From contig CANLRQ010000003.1 in the NCBI GenBank assembly GCA_947493575.1, positions 1 through 64,000 of the forward strand: a DNA stretch of 64,000 bases. The letters are read 5' to 3'. Shown in pieces: positions 49,337 to 58,034 of this stretch. This DNA is from an uncultured Marinomonas sp. (GTDB lineage Bacteria; Pseudomonadota; Gammaproteobacteria; Pseudomonadales; Marinomonadaceae). Position 1 is the stretch's first letter. Each line of letters opens with the position of its first letter. The notes below the pieces were generated by a model. It saw only the letters and a list, made by a program, of their open reading frames with translations. It did no database searches and had not been told where the DNA came from. Made by a program: the position numbers and the translations under genes.

Positions 49337-49987
49337 TTAGTGCGTGAGATGTGTTTTTTGCACCAAAAGAGCCAAACTTAATCGGTCTTTCGTATCTGTT
49401 TTTCTAAAGATATTTGTTATATGGGATTTCACTGTACGATCTGTAATCGACATTTGAAGTGCAATTTGCTTATTATTCAAACCTTTACCAACATAAACAG
49501 CAACTTCAATTTCTTTTTTAGATAAGGTGTCTTGCAGATGCTCTAACGAATCATCCTCATTTTCTATTTGTTCTGAATGGGTTGCAATTAAATTGTTAAT
49601 AAAGACTTTGCCGCCCCAAATTTCTCCCATATCCACAACGGATAACACAGTCTCTAGCTGCTTTGCACCAATATAAGGATTACATTGACCATTAATTCCT
49701 TGTGACAACATTCTCAACGCTGCACTCTGACTTGCTCTATTTGGAAAAGCAATAATCTTTAATTTAGGAAACTCTTGACGAATAGAAACTGAATTTTCCA
49801 CCATTTCGGAAAAATTTTGATTGTCTAAATATATAAAACAATATTCGAGTGAATGAGCCATATTATTTTTTATAAAAGTCCTCAATTCATCAAATGAAAA
49901 AACTCTCGAAAGAGATTTTTCTGAAGGGGCAACTTTCAACCAATGAGCCCAAACAGAGTCATTTGTATTCCAACAAAGTATCTTCAA
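49337..49987 (-). CDS. LuxR/CsgD-type transcriptional regulator
   Basis: The 216-aa protein has a C-terminal LuxR helix-turn-helix (LSKKEIEVAVYVGKGLNNKQIALQMSITDRTVKSHITNIF, residues about 150-190). The N-domain is receiver-like but lacks a recognisable phosphoacceptor pocket, so it may be phosphorylation-independent like CsgD. No ATG fits the start. TTG at 49987 has GAGG 6 nt upstream and is preferred over a TTG four codons earlier. It lies downstream of lapBC on the same strand, suggesting a link to biofilm adhesin export. A hairpin (CTCACGCA/TGCGTGAG, 49323-49347) spans its stop codon. Confidence 0.85.
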   Translation of the reverse strand: MKILCWNTNDSVWAHWLKVAPSEKSLSRVFSFDELRTFIKNNMAHSLEYCFIYLDNQNFSEMVENSVSIRQEFPKLKIIAFPNRASQSAALRMLSQGINGQCNPYIGAKQLETVLSVVDMGEIWGGKVFINNLIATHSEQIENEDDSLEHLQDTLSKKEIEVAVYVGKGLNNKQIALQMSITDRTVKSHITNIFRKTDTKDRLSLALLVQKTHLTH

Positions 49988-50094
49988 AGTAGTCCTCAAT
50001 AAACAAAGGTATGACTAGTAAATTCTACAAACAAGCTCATACTATTCTGTAATTTTTAGTAAGTAAAATCATGAAATATTTATTTTTTTTGTAA

Positions 50095-51429
50095 CTAACG
50101 TTCTCTCAATGCATTTTGTTGTGCTTTTAATATTGGTTTAAGCAAATAATCTAAAAGACTCTTCTTACCCGTTATTACATCAACTGTTGCTTGCATGCCT
50201 GGGATAATAGGAAGAGGTGATTCATCAGTGCCTAAAAAGTTCTTATCCGTTCTTACCCTAACAATATAGAAGCTGTTTCCTTCTTCATCTAAAATAGTAT
50301 CGGCCGTAATATTCTCTACTTTACCTTTTAATCCACCATAAATAGCAAAATCATACGCTGATAGTTTAACCACTGCTGTCAAACCAGGATTGATAAAACC
50401 AATGTCTTCAGGCCTAACTTTCGACTCAATAAGTAAGGTGTCTTCTAAAGGAACAATTTCCATTAGACTTTGACCTGGCTTGATAACACCACCAACGGTG
50501 GTAATCTGTAATTGCTTAACAATACCTTTAACCTGAGAGCGCACTTGGGTTCTTTGAACTTTATCAGCCAAAGAGACATTTACTTCAGCCAATTGATCAA
50601 GCTTACTACGCACATCGGTTAAGTCTTCTTGAGCTTCAGCACGGTATTTAGCATCGCTTTCGAGAAGTTTTGTTTTGGCCTCAACCAGTGACGATTTTGC
50701 TCTGGGTAAAGCAAGAAGGGTTGCCTTCATATCCCCTTCCATTTGATTTACTTGACGCTCAAGTTGTAATAATTCAACTTTAGAAACTGCACCTTGCTCA
50801 AAAGCAGGCCGAGTAAGCCTAAGCTCCTCATTTGCAAATTCAAACCCTGTTCTTAAGTTGTCTAATTTAGCCTCCAGCTCAATTATTTCTTGCTCTTTCT
50901 GTAGGACTTGTTGCTCAAAAACCACTTGATTCGCTTTTAAAGAAGCCAACCTGTTTTCATAAAGTGATAGCTCCCTTCTTACAACATCGGGATAATTGGC
51001 TCTCATCTCCACATCAAACCGAGGATCAGTTCCCGTTGCTTCAGCTGATAACCTAGCAGCACGAACAGATAAGTTGGTAAACTCTGCCTGCTGCTCTCGT
51101 AAAGAAGAAAGTGCTTCTGTATTTTCAATTGTCATTAGCAATTGATTTTTTTCTACTGTTTGACCAACTTTAATATGTATTTCTTTTAAAATACCACCCT
51201 CTAGGTTCTGCACTATTTGCACTTGACTGGATGGTATTACTTTTCCTTCACCAACCGTTACTTCATCCAAAACGGTATAATTTGCCCATACAAGACCGCA
51301 GGCAACAAAAATAAAAATGCACCACAAAATAATTCTCCCTCCTCTTGGAGAGCGAAGTAATAATGCAGCATTCCTATTCGAAAGATAATCCAAATCTCCC
51401 TGTTTTATTTTAGCTGATCGATCACTCAT
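50095..51429 (-). CDS. lapC: LapC-type membrane fusion protein of type I secretion (HlyD family)
   Basis: This periplasmic adaptor connects the ABC exporter to an outer-membrane channel. The 444-aa protein has one N-terminal membrane span (IILWCIFIFVACGLVWANYT). A lipoyl-like domain (KVIPSSQVQIVQNLEGGILKEI) precedes a long coiled coil (about residues 125-290) and the beta-barrel domain ending in PIIPGMQATVDVITGKKSLLDYLLKPI. The start lies 1 nt after the LapB stop, giving tight coupling. The outer-membrane partner (LapE/TolC-like) is not in the window. Confidence 0.9.
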   Translation of the reverse strand: MSDRSAKIKQGDLDYLSNRNAALLLRSPRGGRIILWCIFIFVACGLVWANYTVLDEVTVGEGKVIPSSQVQIVQNLEGGILKEIHIKVGQTVEKNQLLMTIENTEALSSLREQQAEFTNLSVRAARLSAEATGTDPRFDVEMRANYPDVVRRELSLYENRLASLKANQVVFEQQVLQKEQEIIELEAKLDNLRTGFEFANEELRLTRPAFEQGAVSKVELLQLERQVNQMEGDMKATLLALPRAKSSLVEAKTKLLESDAKYRAEAQEDLTDVRSKLDQLAEVNVSLADKVQRTQVRSQVKGIVKQLQITTVGGVIKPGQSLMEIVPLEDTLLIESKVRPEDIGFINPGLTAVVKLSAYDFAIYGGLKGKVENITADTILDEEGNSFYIVRVRTDKNFLGTDESPLPIIPGMQATVDVITGKKSLLDYLLKPILKAQQNALRER

Positions 51430-51430
51430 A

Positions 51431-53692
51431 CTAACTTACCTTCAACTTGCCTTGACGCAGTGCTTCATGGACTTGTTCTTTAGGACCATCTGCAATCAGA
51501 CGACCATTGTCCATTACGATTAAACGATCAACCATATCTAGCATTGACGCTTTATGTGTAATCAATATTAACGTTTTATTTTTTACTGCTTTGTCCAAAC
51601 GACGTTTCATACGTGTTTCAGTAGTATTATCCATTGAAGCTGTTGGCTCATCGAGAATCAATATTGGCGGGTCGAATAATAAAGCTCGTGCAATGGCAAT
51701 ACTCTGCCTCTGACCACCCGATAGTGATGCTCCTCTCTCACCCACAGAACTATCTAATCCACTTGGTTTCCGATTGGCAAACTCAGCAACACCAGATAAT
51801 TCGGCTGCTTTTATAATTGCTTCATCTTCAACATATGGAGCACCTAATACAATATTGTCTTTTATAGAACCATAAAATAAGGATACATCTTGCGACACAG
51901 AACCCACATTACGCCTTAAATCAGTTGGGTTAATTTGCCTTAAATCCACCCCATCAATCCGAACAGCACCTTCCGCTGGATAATATAAACCTGTCATTAA
52001 CTTTCCAAGTGTAGATTTCCCAGAGCCAATTCGGCCAATAATCCCCACTTTCTCTCCTTTTCGAATAGTGAAGTTAATATTGTTAATTGCCATTTGCTCT
52101 TCATCTGGATAAGCAAAGTTAACACCTTCAAATTGAAACTCACCATTAAACGTAGAGCGATGAACATATTTGACGCCTTCAGGCCGTTCTACGTCCGAAG
52201 CCATAATTTCTTGTAAAGCACTGAATGCCGTTTTTGCTTGATTGTACTTTGTCGCCAAGCTGGCAATTTGAGCCATAGGGCCAAGCGCTCTACCTGTTAA
52301 CATTACGGCAGCAATAAGCGCCCCCATACTCATTTCTCTTTCAGAGATTTGATATACACCAATAATAATCATGACAACCGTTGTGAGCTGCTGCACAACC
52401 ATAGCAAAGCTGGAACAAGACTGAGCAAGTTGACGAGTTTTCACACCCCAATCTGCAATGTTCCCTACAGCATCTTCCCATTGCTTCTGCAATACACCTT
52501 CCGCATTATTCAACTTAACACTTTCAGCGTTAGACAAGCTTTCAATCAAAACGGCATTTTTTTGTGATGCTGTTTTTGAACTCTCTGTAATAGAACGTTT
52601 TAAAGGTATTTGTATGATTAAACTGTAGAAAATAATTAATGCGATAGCAATCAGAGGGATATATGCCACTGGACCACCGATTAACCAAATCACAGCAACG
52701 ATTAAAAACATGAATGGAATATCAACAAGTGTTGTAATACTAGCAGAGGTAATAAACTCTCGAATGCTTTCAAACTCTTGTAAGTTTTTGGCAAAGGCCC
52801 CTACAGATTTAGGGCGAGAAGCCATATTAATATGGTTTACTTTAGAGAATATCGTAGATGAGATGAGTATTTCAGACTTTTTCCCAGCAATGTCTATGAA
52901 ATAGGCTCTTAAGGTCCTCAATAGAAAATCAAAACCATAAACAACCGATGCACCAATCGCTAAGACCCACAATGTGTCAAATGCATTGTTTGGGACCACT
53001 CGGTCATACACATTCATCACAAAAAGCGGACTTGCGACCGCAAAAATATTGATTAAAAGCGATGCAAAAAATACATCACGATAAATTCTCCAAGATTGGG
53101 TAATCGTCCCCCAAAACCAATGTTTTTTCGCTGCGTCTTTGTCTGCTTTTTCTTCTGAGCGTTTATCAAATCGATATTGTGGACGTACAAAAAAACAGTA
53201 CCCACTATACGTTTTTTGCAAATCTGCAAGGCTAATAACAACCTCACCTTCACCAGATTCTGGTCGGAAGATCTTTGCAAGCATGGTTTTTTTATCTACT
53301 TCGAGTAAAACACAGGCTTGCTGCTCATCTAACAGTAATACTGCAGGAAGCACCATCGGTGAAATCTTTTCAAAAGGCCGCTTTACGAAGCGAGAAACAA
53401 TTCCTATTTTTTTTGCGGCCCGTTGGAACATATCTGGCGTGAGTAAGTCGTCAGTTATGGGTAGCCCTGTTCTTATTGCATCCGCAGTATAAGGGTTACC
53501 AAAATATTTACTTACTAATACCAGACAATCTAATAAAGGGTTGGGGTAATCTAAACTTGCAGCATCTAGCGACCATTCCTTTTTCGTACTTTGGTCATTG
53601 GTTTTTTCCACCATTGAGCTATTATCAATGGAGTCATGGCTGTCTTTAGAATCTGCTGTTGATTCGGAATTCATTTTCTCGGAGTGTGACAT
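51431..53692 (-). CDS. lapB: LapB-type ABC transporter of type I secretion
   Basis: This inner-membrane ABC exporter drives secretion of large RTX adhesins. The 753-aa protein has an N-terminal C39-like domain (about residues 50-175, LLDCLVLVSKYFGNPYTADAI). The catalytic His position seems replaced (QQACVLLEV), so this domain probably binds substrate rather than cleaving it. Six membrane spans follow (about 200-470), then an ATPase domain with GRIGSGKST, ASLSGGQRQSIAIARAL and ILILDEPTASMD. The first ~45 residues are Ser/Asp-rich and disordered. Forms an operon with lapC. Confidence 0.91.
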   Translation of the reverse strand: MSHSEKMNSESTADSKDSHDSIDNSSMVEKTNDQSTKKEWSLDAASLDYPNPLLDCLVLVSKYFGNPYTADAIRTGLPITDDLLTPDMFQRAAKKIGIVSRFVKRPFEKISPMVLPAVLLLDEQQACVLLEVDKKTMLAKIFRPESGEGEVVISLADLQKTYSGYCFFVRPQYRFDKRSEEKADKDAAKKHWFWGTITQSWRIYRDVFFASLLINIFAVASPLFVMNVYDRVVPNNAFDTLWVLAIGASVVYGFDFLLRTLRAYFIDIAGKKSEILISSTIFSKVNHINMASRPKSVGAFAKNLQEFESIREFITSASITTLVDIPFMFLIVAVIWLIGGPVAYIPLIAIALIIFYSLIIQIPLKRSITESSKTASQKNAVLIESLSNAESVKLNNAEGVLQKQWEDAVGNIADWGVKTRQLAQSCSSFAMVVQQLTTVVMIIIGVYQISEREMSMGALIAAVMLTGRALGPMAQIASLATKYNQAKTAFSALQEIMASDVERPEGVKYVHRSTFNGEFQFEGVNFAYPDEEQMAINNINFTIRKGEKVGIIGRIGSGKSTLGKLMTGLYYPAEGAVRIDGVDLRQINPTDLRRNVGSVSQDVSLFYGSIKDNIVLGAPYVEDEAIIKAAELSGVAEFANRKPSGLDSSVGERGASLSGGQRQSIAIARALLFDPPILILDEPTASMDNTTETRMKRRLDKAVKNKTLILITHKASMLDMVDRLIVMDNGRLIADGPKEQVHEALRQGKLKVS

Positions 53693-53843
53693 GCAATATC
53701 TCTCTTAATTTTAGCCACTCGATCATTAAAAATAATACAACTTATTTAGAATACTAATCAAAGGTAACATAGAATAGTGCTTCTTAGATTCATTGAAAAG
53801 CTCTGTTACAATAGATTACTGTATTTATATCAAGGAATTAATC

Positions 53844-54200
53844 ATGTTATACGCAAAAGTCGATCAGCAAGGCATTATTATTGATGTTTCCACAGAGCAA
53901 AGTGAGGACTACAACAAGCTGGTTGCCCCGAATGATCCAAATGTGGAAAGGATTCTTGAAGCAAAAATTAGCAATACCGAAGCACAGGGAATGCTAACAA
54001 ACTCAGATTCGGACATGATGAGGGTGCTAGAAGACTTAATTGATTTATTAACTCAAAAACGTTTAATTCAATTTACTGAATTACCCATTGCTGCACAGAA
54101 GAAGTTATTGAGTAGAAAGTGGGTTCGTGGTTTAAATGCCTCCAACGATGAAACATTGATTAATGAAATATCTACCGACGATAGCGACTCTTTTATTTAG
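53844..54200 (+). CDS. conserved protein of unknown function, often labelled tryptophan synthase beta-like
   Basis: The 118-aa acidic protein starts MLYAKVDQQGIIIDVS, with AAGGA 9 nt upstream. Its centre, SDSDMMRVLEDLIDLLTQKRLIQFTELPIAAQKKLLSRKW, matches a small family common in Pseudomonas and marine gammaproteobacteria. Database labels calling it tryptophan synthase beta-like are not supported: it has no PLP lysine motif and is far too short. It is the only plus-strand gene in the lap locus. Its TAG stop forms part of the TTAG target where a MITE begins. Confidence 0.8.
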   Translation: MLYAKVDQQGIIIDVSTEQSEDYNKLVAPNDPNVERILEAKISNTEAQGMLTNSDSDMMRVLEDLIDLLTQKRLIQFTELPIAAQKKLLSRKWVRGLNASNDETLINEISTDDSDSFI

Positions 54201-54382
54201 GGAAGGTTCGAATAAGTCCTCTTGCCTCAGCATGTGGATAAAAGCCTGCTATTCGAGGCGAGTATCGAATGTGAATAGCAGGCCTATTTTCGAGATGCTC
54301 AACAAAGAAGACAGGCTTTTAGACCATGCTCTGTGGATCTTTCTGAGAAAACGAGCCTTAGTAGACTTATTCGCACCGTTCC
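54201..54382 (+). mobile_element. IS5-type MITE, copy 1 (182 bp)
   Basis: Terminal inverted repeats GGAAGGTTCGAATAAGTC and GACTTATTCGCACCGTTCC resemble the IS5 ends (GGAAGGTGCGAA...). There is no transposase ORF. The interior matches the reverse complement of the larger copy at 60692-60953. The left flank is TTAG and the right flank CTAG/TAGC, with a one-base slip in the right repeat, so the target duplication is approximate. It is inserted at the stop codon of the 118-aa gene. Confidence 0.85.
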
Positions 54383-54401
54383 TAGCTTTTCTAACTCAAA
54401 A

Positions 54402-54444
54402 AATAGCCCCTAACCTAATTCCTTGATTATGGTTAGAGGCTATT
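54402..54444 (-). terminator. intrinsic terminator of lapGD
   Basis: AATAGCCCCTAACC pairs with GGTTAGAGGCTATT (one mismatch), followed on the minus strand by TTTTTTGAG. It begins about 12 nt past the lapD stop. Confidence 0.85.
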
Positions 54445-54456
54445 CTATAGAAGCTT

Positions 54457-56406
54457 TTATATTTCTTCAGCTCGGCCTAAGATAAAGCCTTGTGCGCCAT
54501 AAATATCAAATCGTTGTAATATCTCAAGCTGTTTACTGCTTTCAACTCCAGTTGCAATAACCTGAATATTAAGACTATTAAACATCTTACATAATGTATG
54601 CATAAAGAAGGATTCTGATTCTTTCCCAACAGCAAGCTTAGTATAAGATGGGTCAACTTTAACGTAATCTGGCATCAAGTTCTGCAAGTATTGGAATGCA
54701 GAGAATTGCTTACCTACATTATCAATACCAAAGGTCACATTATGTCGTTTCAATACCTGAGACAGCAATAATGCATGGTCTTCTGTCGATAACACACTTT
54801 GCTCTGAAACTTCAAACGACATCATTGACTTCGTTTCTTGAGAAACGTCAGACAACAGAGCGTCTAACCATGAGATAAAAGCAGGTTTTACATAAGCTGA
54901 CGCAGATAAGTTAATTGTTAAAGGGATGTTAGGACGTTGGTTTTTTATATAATCGACCACTAAGTTAATAATAACTTGGTCAACCTTTTCTCCTAAGTCG
55001 AACTGCTCCGCTAATCCAATGAAATAGCCTGCATGGTATTGTTGTCCTTGATACTCAAGGCTGGCAAAAATCTCTTGTTGTAAAATGTGTTCTTGATTCA
55101 ATAGTTCAGCGACTTTTTGTTTACGCAGTTTGAATGATTTATTTTCAATCGCAAATTCAAGCATGTTCTTCCAAGCTAAACGCCCTATTGCCATATTTTG
55201 CCCAGTGTCGATGTCAAAAACTTTTACACCATTGATTCCCATTCCTTTAGCCGCTCGAAGTGATGCATCCGCTTGAGCCATGGCTTTGGATTTATCCGAC
55301 TTAGCATCTAATAAAACACCACCAATACTCGCTACTGACTCAGAATACGCAACTCTTGTAGAGACCAACTCTTTCATCTGTTCCATGATATTCTTAACTG
55401 TGCTTTCTAAACGCTCTAAATCAATATGAGACATTAAAATCACGAAATCAGCACCAGAAAGGCGAGCAACAATTGTAGAAGAAACACTGCCTTTTATACT
55501 ATCCAACAGGATATCCGCAGCACTTTTAATAAAGGTATCGGCGGCTTCGTAGCCTCGCTCATTATTAATTTTAGCCAAATCGGACAGGCTCACTAGAATT
55601 AAGCCATCTAAAGTACGATCCGCATCCGTGAAATGCGCCGTCGCTTGACTCTCATAAAAGTTACGGTTACCGAGACCGCTTACAGGATCCTTAAATGCTT
55701 TGGCTTGCAGCCATTGAGCGGTTTCTGCTTCCGCCGCAAATTCTTTCTCCAGCTTTTCCGCCATACGATTCATAGAAAGTACAACAGATCGAAGCTCTCT
55801 TGTTTTTGGGACATAATCCATTTTGACAAACTTTCTTTGTTGTATCGCTTCTGCTTGGGCTTCTACTGCCGCCAAAGGTTTGAAAATTTGACGCAAAGCA
55901 ATCATCCCCATACCTACAGTCAAAACGCCTATAATCATAAATGAAAGAATCAAATCTCTAGTGGCTAACCACAGTTGGTAATACCCATAACCAGCACTAC
56001 CCGTTATGTACACTTGACCTAATTCACTCCAACCATTTGATATCACTGCACTGGCAACTGGTTCATCAAATTCTATAATTGAAATAAACCATTCAGGCAC
56101 ACCTTCTATCTGTGTTGGATTGGTTCTAGATACATAACCGTCCGTATCATAAACATGTACTTTCACTTCAGAAAAATAACCGCTATCAAATACAGCATTT
56201 ACACTACTTTCAACAGACACATAATCTTCCATTCCCATAAAATCAGAAATAGACATACTGAGAGATGTCGCAGAATCTTGTGTGGTCGATTCAAGTTGAT
56301 TCACTAGGTATTCTTTTGTTGTATTAAAATTGATACCCATAACAACGACTAGCATCAAAGAAAATATGGCTATAATTGTTATCATTAACTGCTTAAAAAG
56401 CGTCAT
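54457..56406 (-). CDS. lapD: LapD, c-di-GMP receptor controlling LapG
   Basis: LapD is an inner-membrane receptor that sequesters the protease LapG when c-di-GMP is bound, keeping the surface adhesin in place. The 649-aa protein has an N-terminal span and a periplasmic LapD/MoxY-type domain (about residues 25-150). A second span and HAMP segment (about 150-215) lead to a degenerate GGDEF domain (RLSGADF instead of GGDEF) and a degenerate EAL domain (SLEYQGQQ instead of EAL; about 410-649). Loss of both catalytic motifs fits a receptor, not an enzyme. GGAGAG precedes the ATG. It starts 14 nt after the lapG stop. Confidence 0.94.
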   Translation of the reverse strand: MTLFKQLMITIIAIFSLMLVVVMGINFNTTKEYLVNQLESTTQDSATSLSMSISDFMGMEDYVSVESSVNAVFDSGYFSEVKVHVYDTDGYVSRTNPTQIEGVPEWFISIIEFDEPVASAVISNGWSELGQVYITGSAGYGYYQLWLATRDLILSFMIIGVLTVGMGMIALRQIFKPLAAVEAQAEAIQQRKFVKMDYVPKTRELRSVVLSMNRMAEKLEKEFAAEAETAQWLQAKAFKDPVSGLGNRNFYESQATAHFTDADRTLDGLILVSLSDLAKINNERGYEAADTFIKSAADILLDSIKGSVSSTIVARLSGADFVILMSHIDLERLESTVKNIMEQMKELVSTRVAYSESVASIGGVLLDAKSDKSKAMAQADASLRAAKGMGINGVKVFDIDTGQNMAIGRLAWKNMLEFAIENKSFKLRKQKVAELLNQEHILQQEIFASLEYQGQQYHAGYFIGLAEQFDLGEKVDQVIINLVVDYIKNQRPNIPLTINLSASAYVKPAFISWLDALLSDVSQETKSMMSFEVSEQSVLSTEDHALLLSQVLKRHNVTFGIDNVGKQFSAFQYLQNLMPDYVKVDPSYTKLAVGKESESFFMHTLCKMFNSLNIQVIATGVESSKQLEILQRFDIYGAQGFILGRAEEI

Positions 56407-56420
56407 TTCTTCTCTCCAGT

Positions 56421-57071
56421 TTAATTAAACGCAGTAAGTCGACTGTTTAAATCAGTCCACAAACTTAATCTTGATGATCCCCCAACCAAAACACCTCGAC
56501 CCTTTTCTTTCGACAACCAAAGATTTTTCGCGTTGAAAGAATAAATTGGCAACAAGTCTCTTCTTTTGCTCGCAGGTTTTAATGCTTTATCTAGATTATC
56601 AAGCAAGACTGGTATGGCTGTCGGTTTATGATAATAAGCCAATACCATATGATGCTGATCTAATGTGAGTGCTTTAACATATACTAAACGAAGCTTTTCA
56701 TCAGGCACACCAAGCTCTCTCAATGAAAAGTACTTAGCGATAGTGAAGTCTTCACAATCGCCTCCACGTGTTCCTAAAAACTCAATGGGAGTCGCCCAGT
56801 AATCTTCTTTTCCCCAATGGTCAATATCATCAACAAAATCCATCTGATTAAAAAAATTATTCACAGCAATTAATTTTTCTAGATCCGTACCATTTCTTAC
56901 ACTATCAACTGTATTACGCCACGAAATAATCCTTTTTTCCGCATCAGCGCCATATTGTCGAGATACTTTTTTAGCTAATTGAGCGTATTTATCTGTACTG
57001 TCTGCAATGAGAAGCCCTGCCATCAAAATCATGACAGAAAAAATGACTAAAAACGCATATCTAATAACCAT
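56421..57071 (-). CDS. lapG: LapG, periplasmic transglutaminase-like cysteine protease
   Basis: LapG cleaves the N-terminal region of LapA-type adhesins and releases cells from surfaces when c-di-GMP is low. The 216-aa protein has a signal/anchor segment (MVIRYAFLVIFSVMILMAGLLIA). Its catalytic triad motifs are GGDCEDFTIAKYFSLRELG (Cys), DQHHMVLAYY (His) and VLLDNL (Asp), as in bacterial transglutaminase-like cysteine proteinases. It is in an operon with lapD. Confidence 0.94.
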   Translation of the reverse strand: MVIRYAFLVIFSVMILMAGLLIADSTDKYAQLAKKVSRQYGADAEKRIISWRNTVDSVRNGTDLEKLIAVNNFFNQMDFVDDIDHWGKEDYWATPIEFLGTRGGDCEDFTIAKYFSLRELGVPDEKLRLVYVKALTLDQHHMVLAYYHKPTAIPVLLDNLDKALKPASKRRDLLPIYSFNAKNLWLSKEKGRGVLVGGSSRLSLWTDLNSRLTAFN

Positions 57072-57103
57072 TTAAATTAACTCATCATGCAATGACATAG
57101 ACG

Positions 57104-57409
57104 CTATTTCCTATTCTTCCTTTCGAATTCAGCGAGTTGTTCAGGCGTTGCTTTCTGTTGATATTTTTCTTTCCAATCATTATAAGGTTCGCCATAAACA
57201 AACTCTCTTGCTTTATCGTAGTCCATATCAACGCCACGCTCATTCGATTCAGCCATATACCATTTACTTAAGCAATTACGGCAAAAATCAGCAAGATTCA
57301 TTAATTCAATATTTTGCACATCTTTACGGCTATCTAAATGCGTTAAAAAACGTCTTAAGACCGCTGCTTCAATTTCAGTTTGCTTTGTTGCTATTTCTTT
57401 CTCATCCAT
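57104..57409 (-). CDS. DUF1244 family protein
   Basis: The 101-aa protein contains the family core AAVLRRFLTHLDSRKDVQN...LADFCRNCLSKWY and the tail YGEPYNDWKEKYQQKATPEQLAEF. The CRNC pair might bind metal. It is probably cytoplasmic; its function is unknown. It lies between tapT and lapG on the same strand. Confidence 0.88.
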   Translation of the reverse strand: MDEKEIATKQTEIEAAVLRRFLTHLDSRKDVQNIELMNLADFCRNCLSKWYMAESNERGVDMDYDKAREFVYGEPYNDWKEKYQQKATPEQLAEFERKNRK

Positions 57410-57447
57410 TACTAATCTACCATTCTCTTTTAATTAGATGTACAAAA

Positions 57448-58029
57448 CTATTGCATGTACGGTGCTTTTCGCCATTGCCATTGCTGGGCTTGCATAAAAA
57501 ATGTTTTCACTTTTGATAAGTCAACTCTCTCTATAGACTCTAAAGTATATACACAAGCTTCAAAAGTAGAGAGCGCATTCTCTTTCGACGTTTTTCTAAT
57601 ACTGTATTCTCCTTTTGGCGGTGTTAGAAAGCTTTTAGTAGGCACAGTCAAAAAGTCTTGATAAGAATGATACAGTGCAAACGCTTTTCGCCATGTTGCA
57701 TCAATAAGTATGACACCCTCAATCGCATTTCGTTCTTTCAGAGACATTTTTTCAATGGGTTCAGCCTGATCGGATGGATAAATCAAACACCACTTACTTA
57801 AATCTAAGTTTTCTAATGCATTCAAAATATCATTAACTGAGATTACAGGCACTACTTTAATAGAAGGTAATGCCAGCTTTAATAGCTTAACTGAATTCTT
57901 AGGGTGCATTGCTTCATTCGGACTTTGAAAAATAATGATTTCAAGATCAGTATCAATATTAGATGGAAGCAATGCACAAACACAGTTTTGCATGAGGTAT
58001 TGGCATTTCTCACACATTGACCTTGCCAT
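57448..58029 (-). CDS. tapT: DTW-domain tRNA-uridine aminocarboxypropyltransferase
   Basis: The TapT/YfiP family makes acp3U in tRNA using S-adenosylmethionine. The 193-aa protein has an N-terminal zinc-ribbon-like CEKCQYLMQNCVC. IIFQSPNEAMHPKNS follows, then the DTW-type motif as LIDATWRKAF (DATW here). The C-terminus has STFEACVYTLE. It starts 5 nt after the pdxJ stop, so the genes are probably cotranscribed. Confidence 0.85.
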   Translation of the reverse strand: MARSMCEKCQYLMQNCVCALLPSNIDTDLEIIIFQSPNEAMHPKNSVKLLKLALPSIKVVPVISVNDILNALENLDLSKWCLIYPSDQAEPIEKMSLKERNAIEGVILIDATWRKAFALYHSYQDFLTVPTKSFLTPPKGEYSIRKTSKENALSTFEACVYTLESIERVDLSKVKTFFMQAQQWQWRKAPYMQ

Positions 58030-58034
58030 TAAAT

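Noticed and set aside
53844..54200. Fragment of trpB
   Set aside because: It lacks the PLP-binding lysine motif and glycine-rich phosphate loop. The small size and intact start and stop match an independent small family.
54163..54426. 87-codon open frame on the plus strand
   Set aside because: It overlaps the end of the 118-aa gene and runs through MITE copy 1 and the lapD terminator, so it has no independent support.
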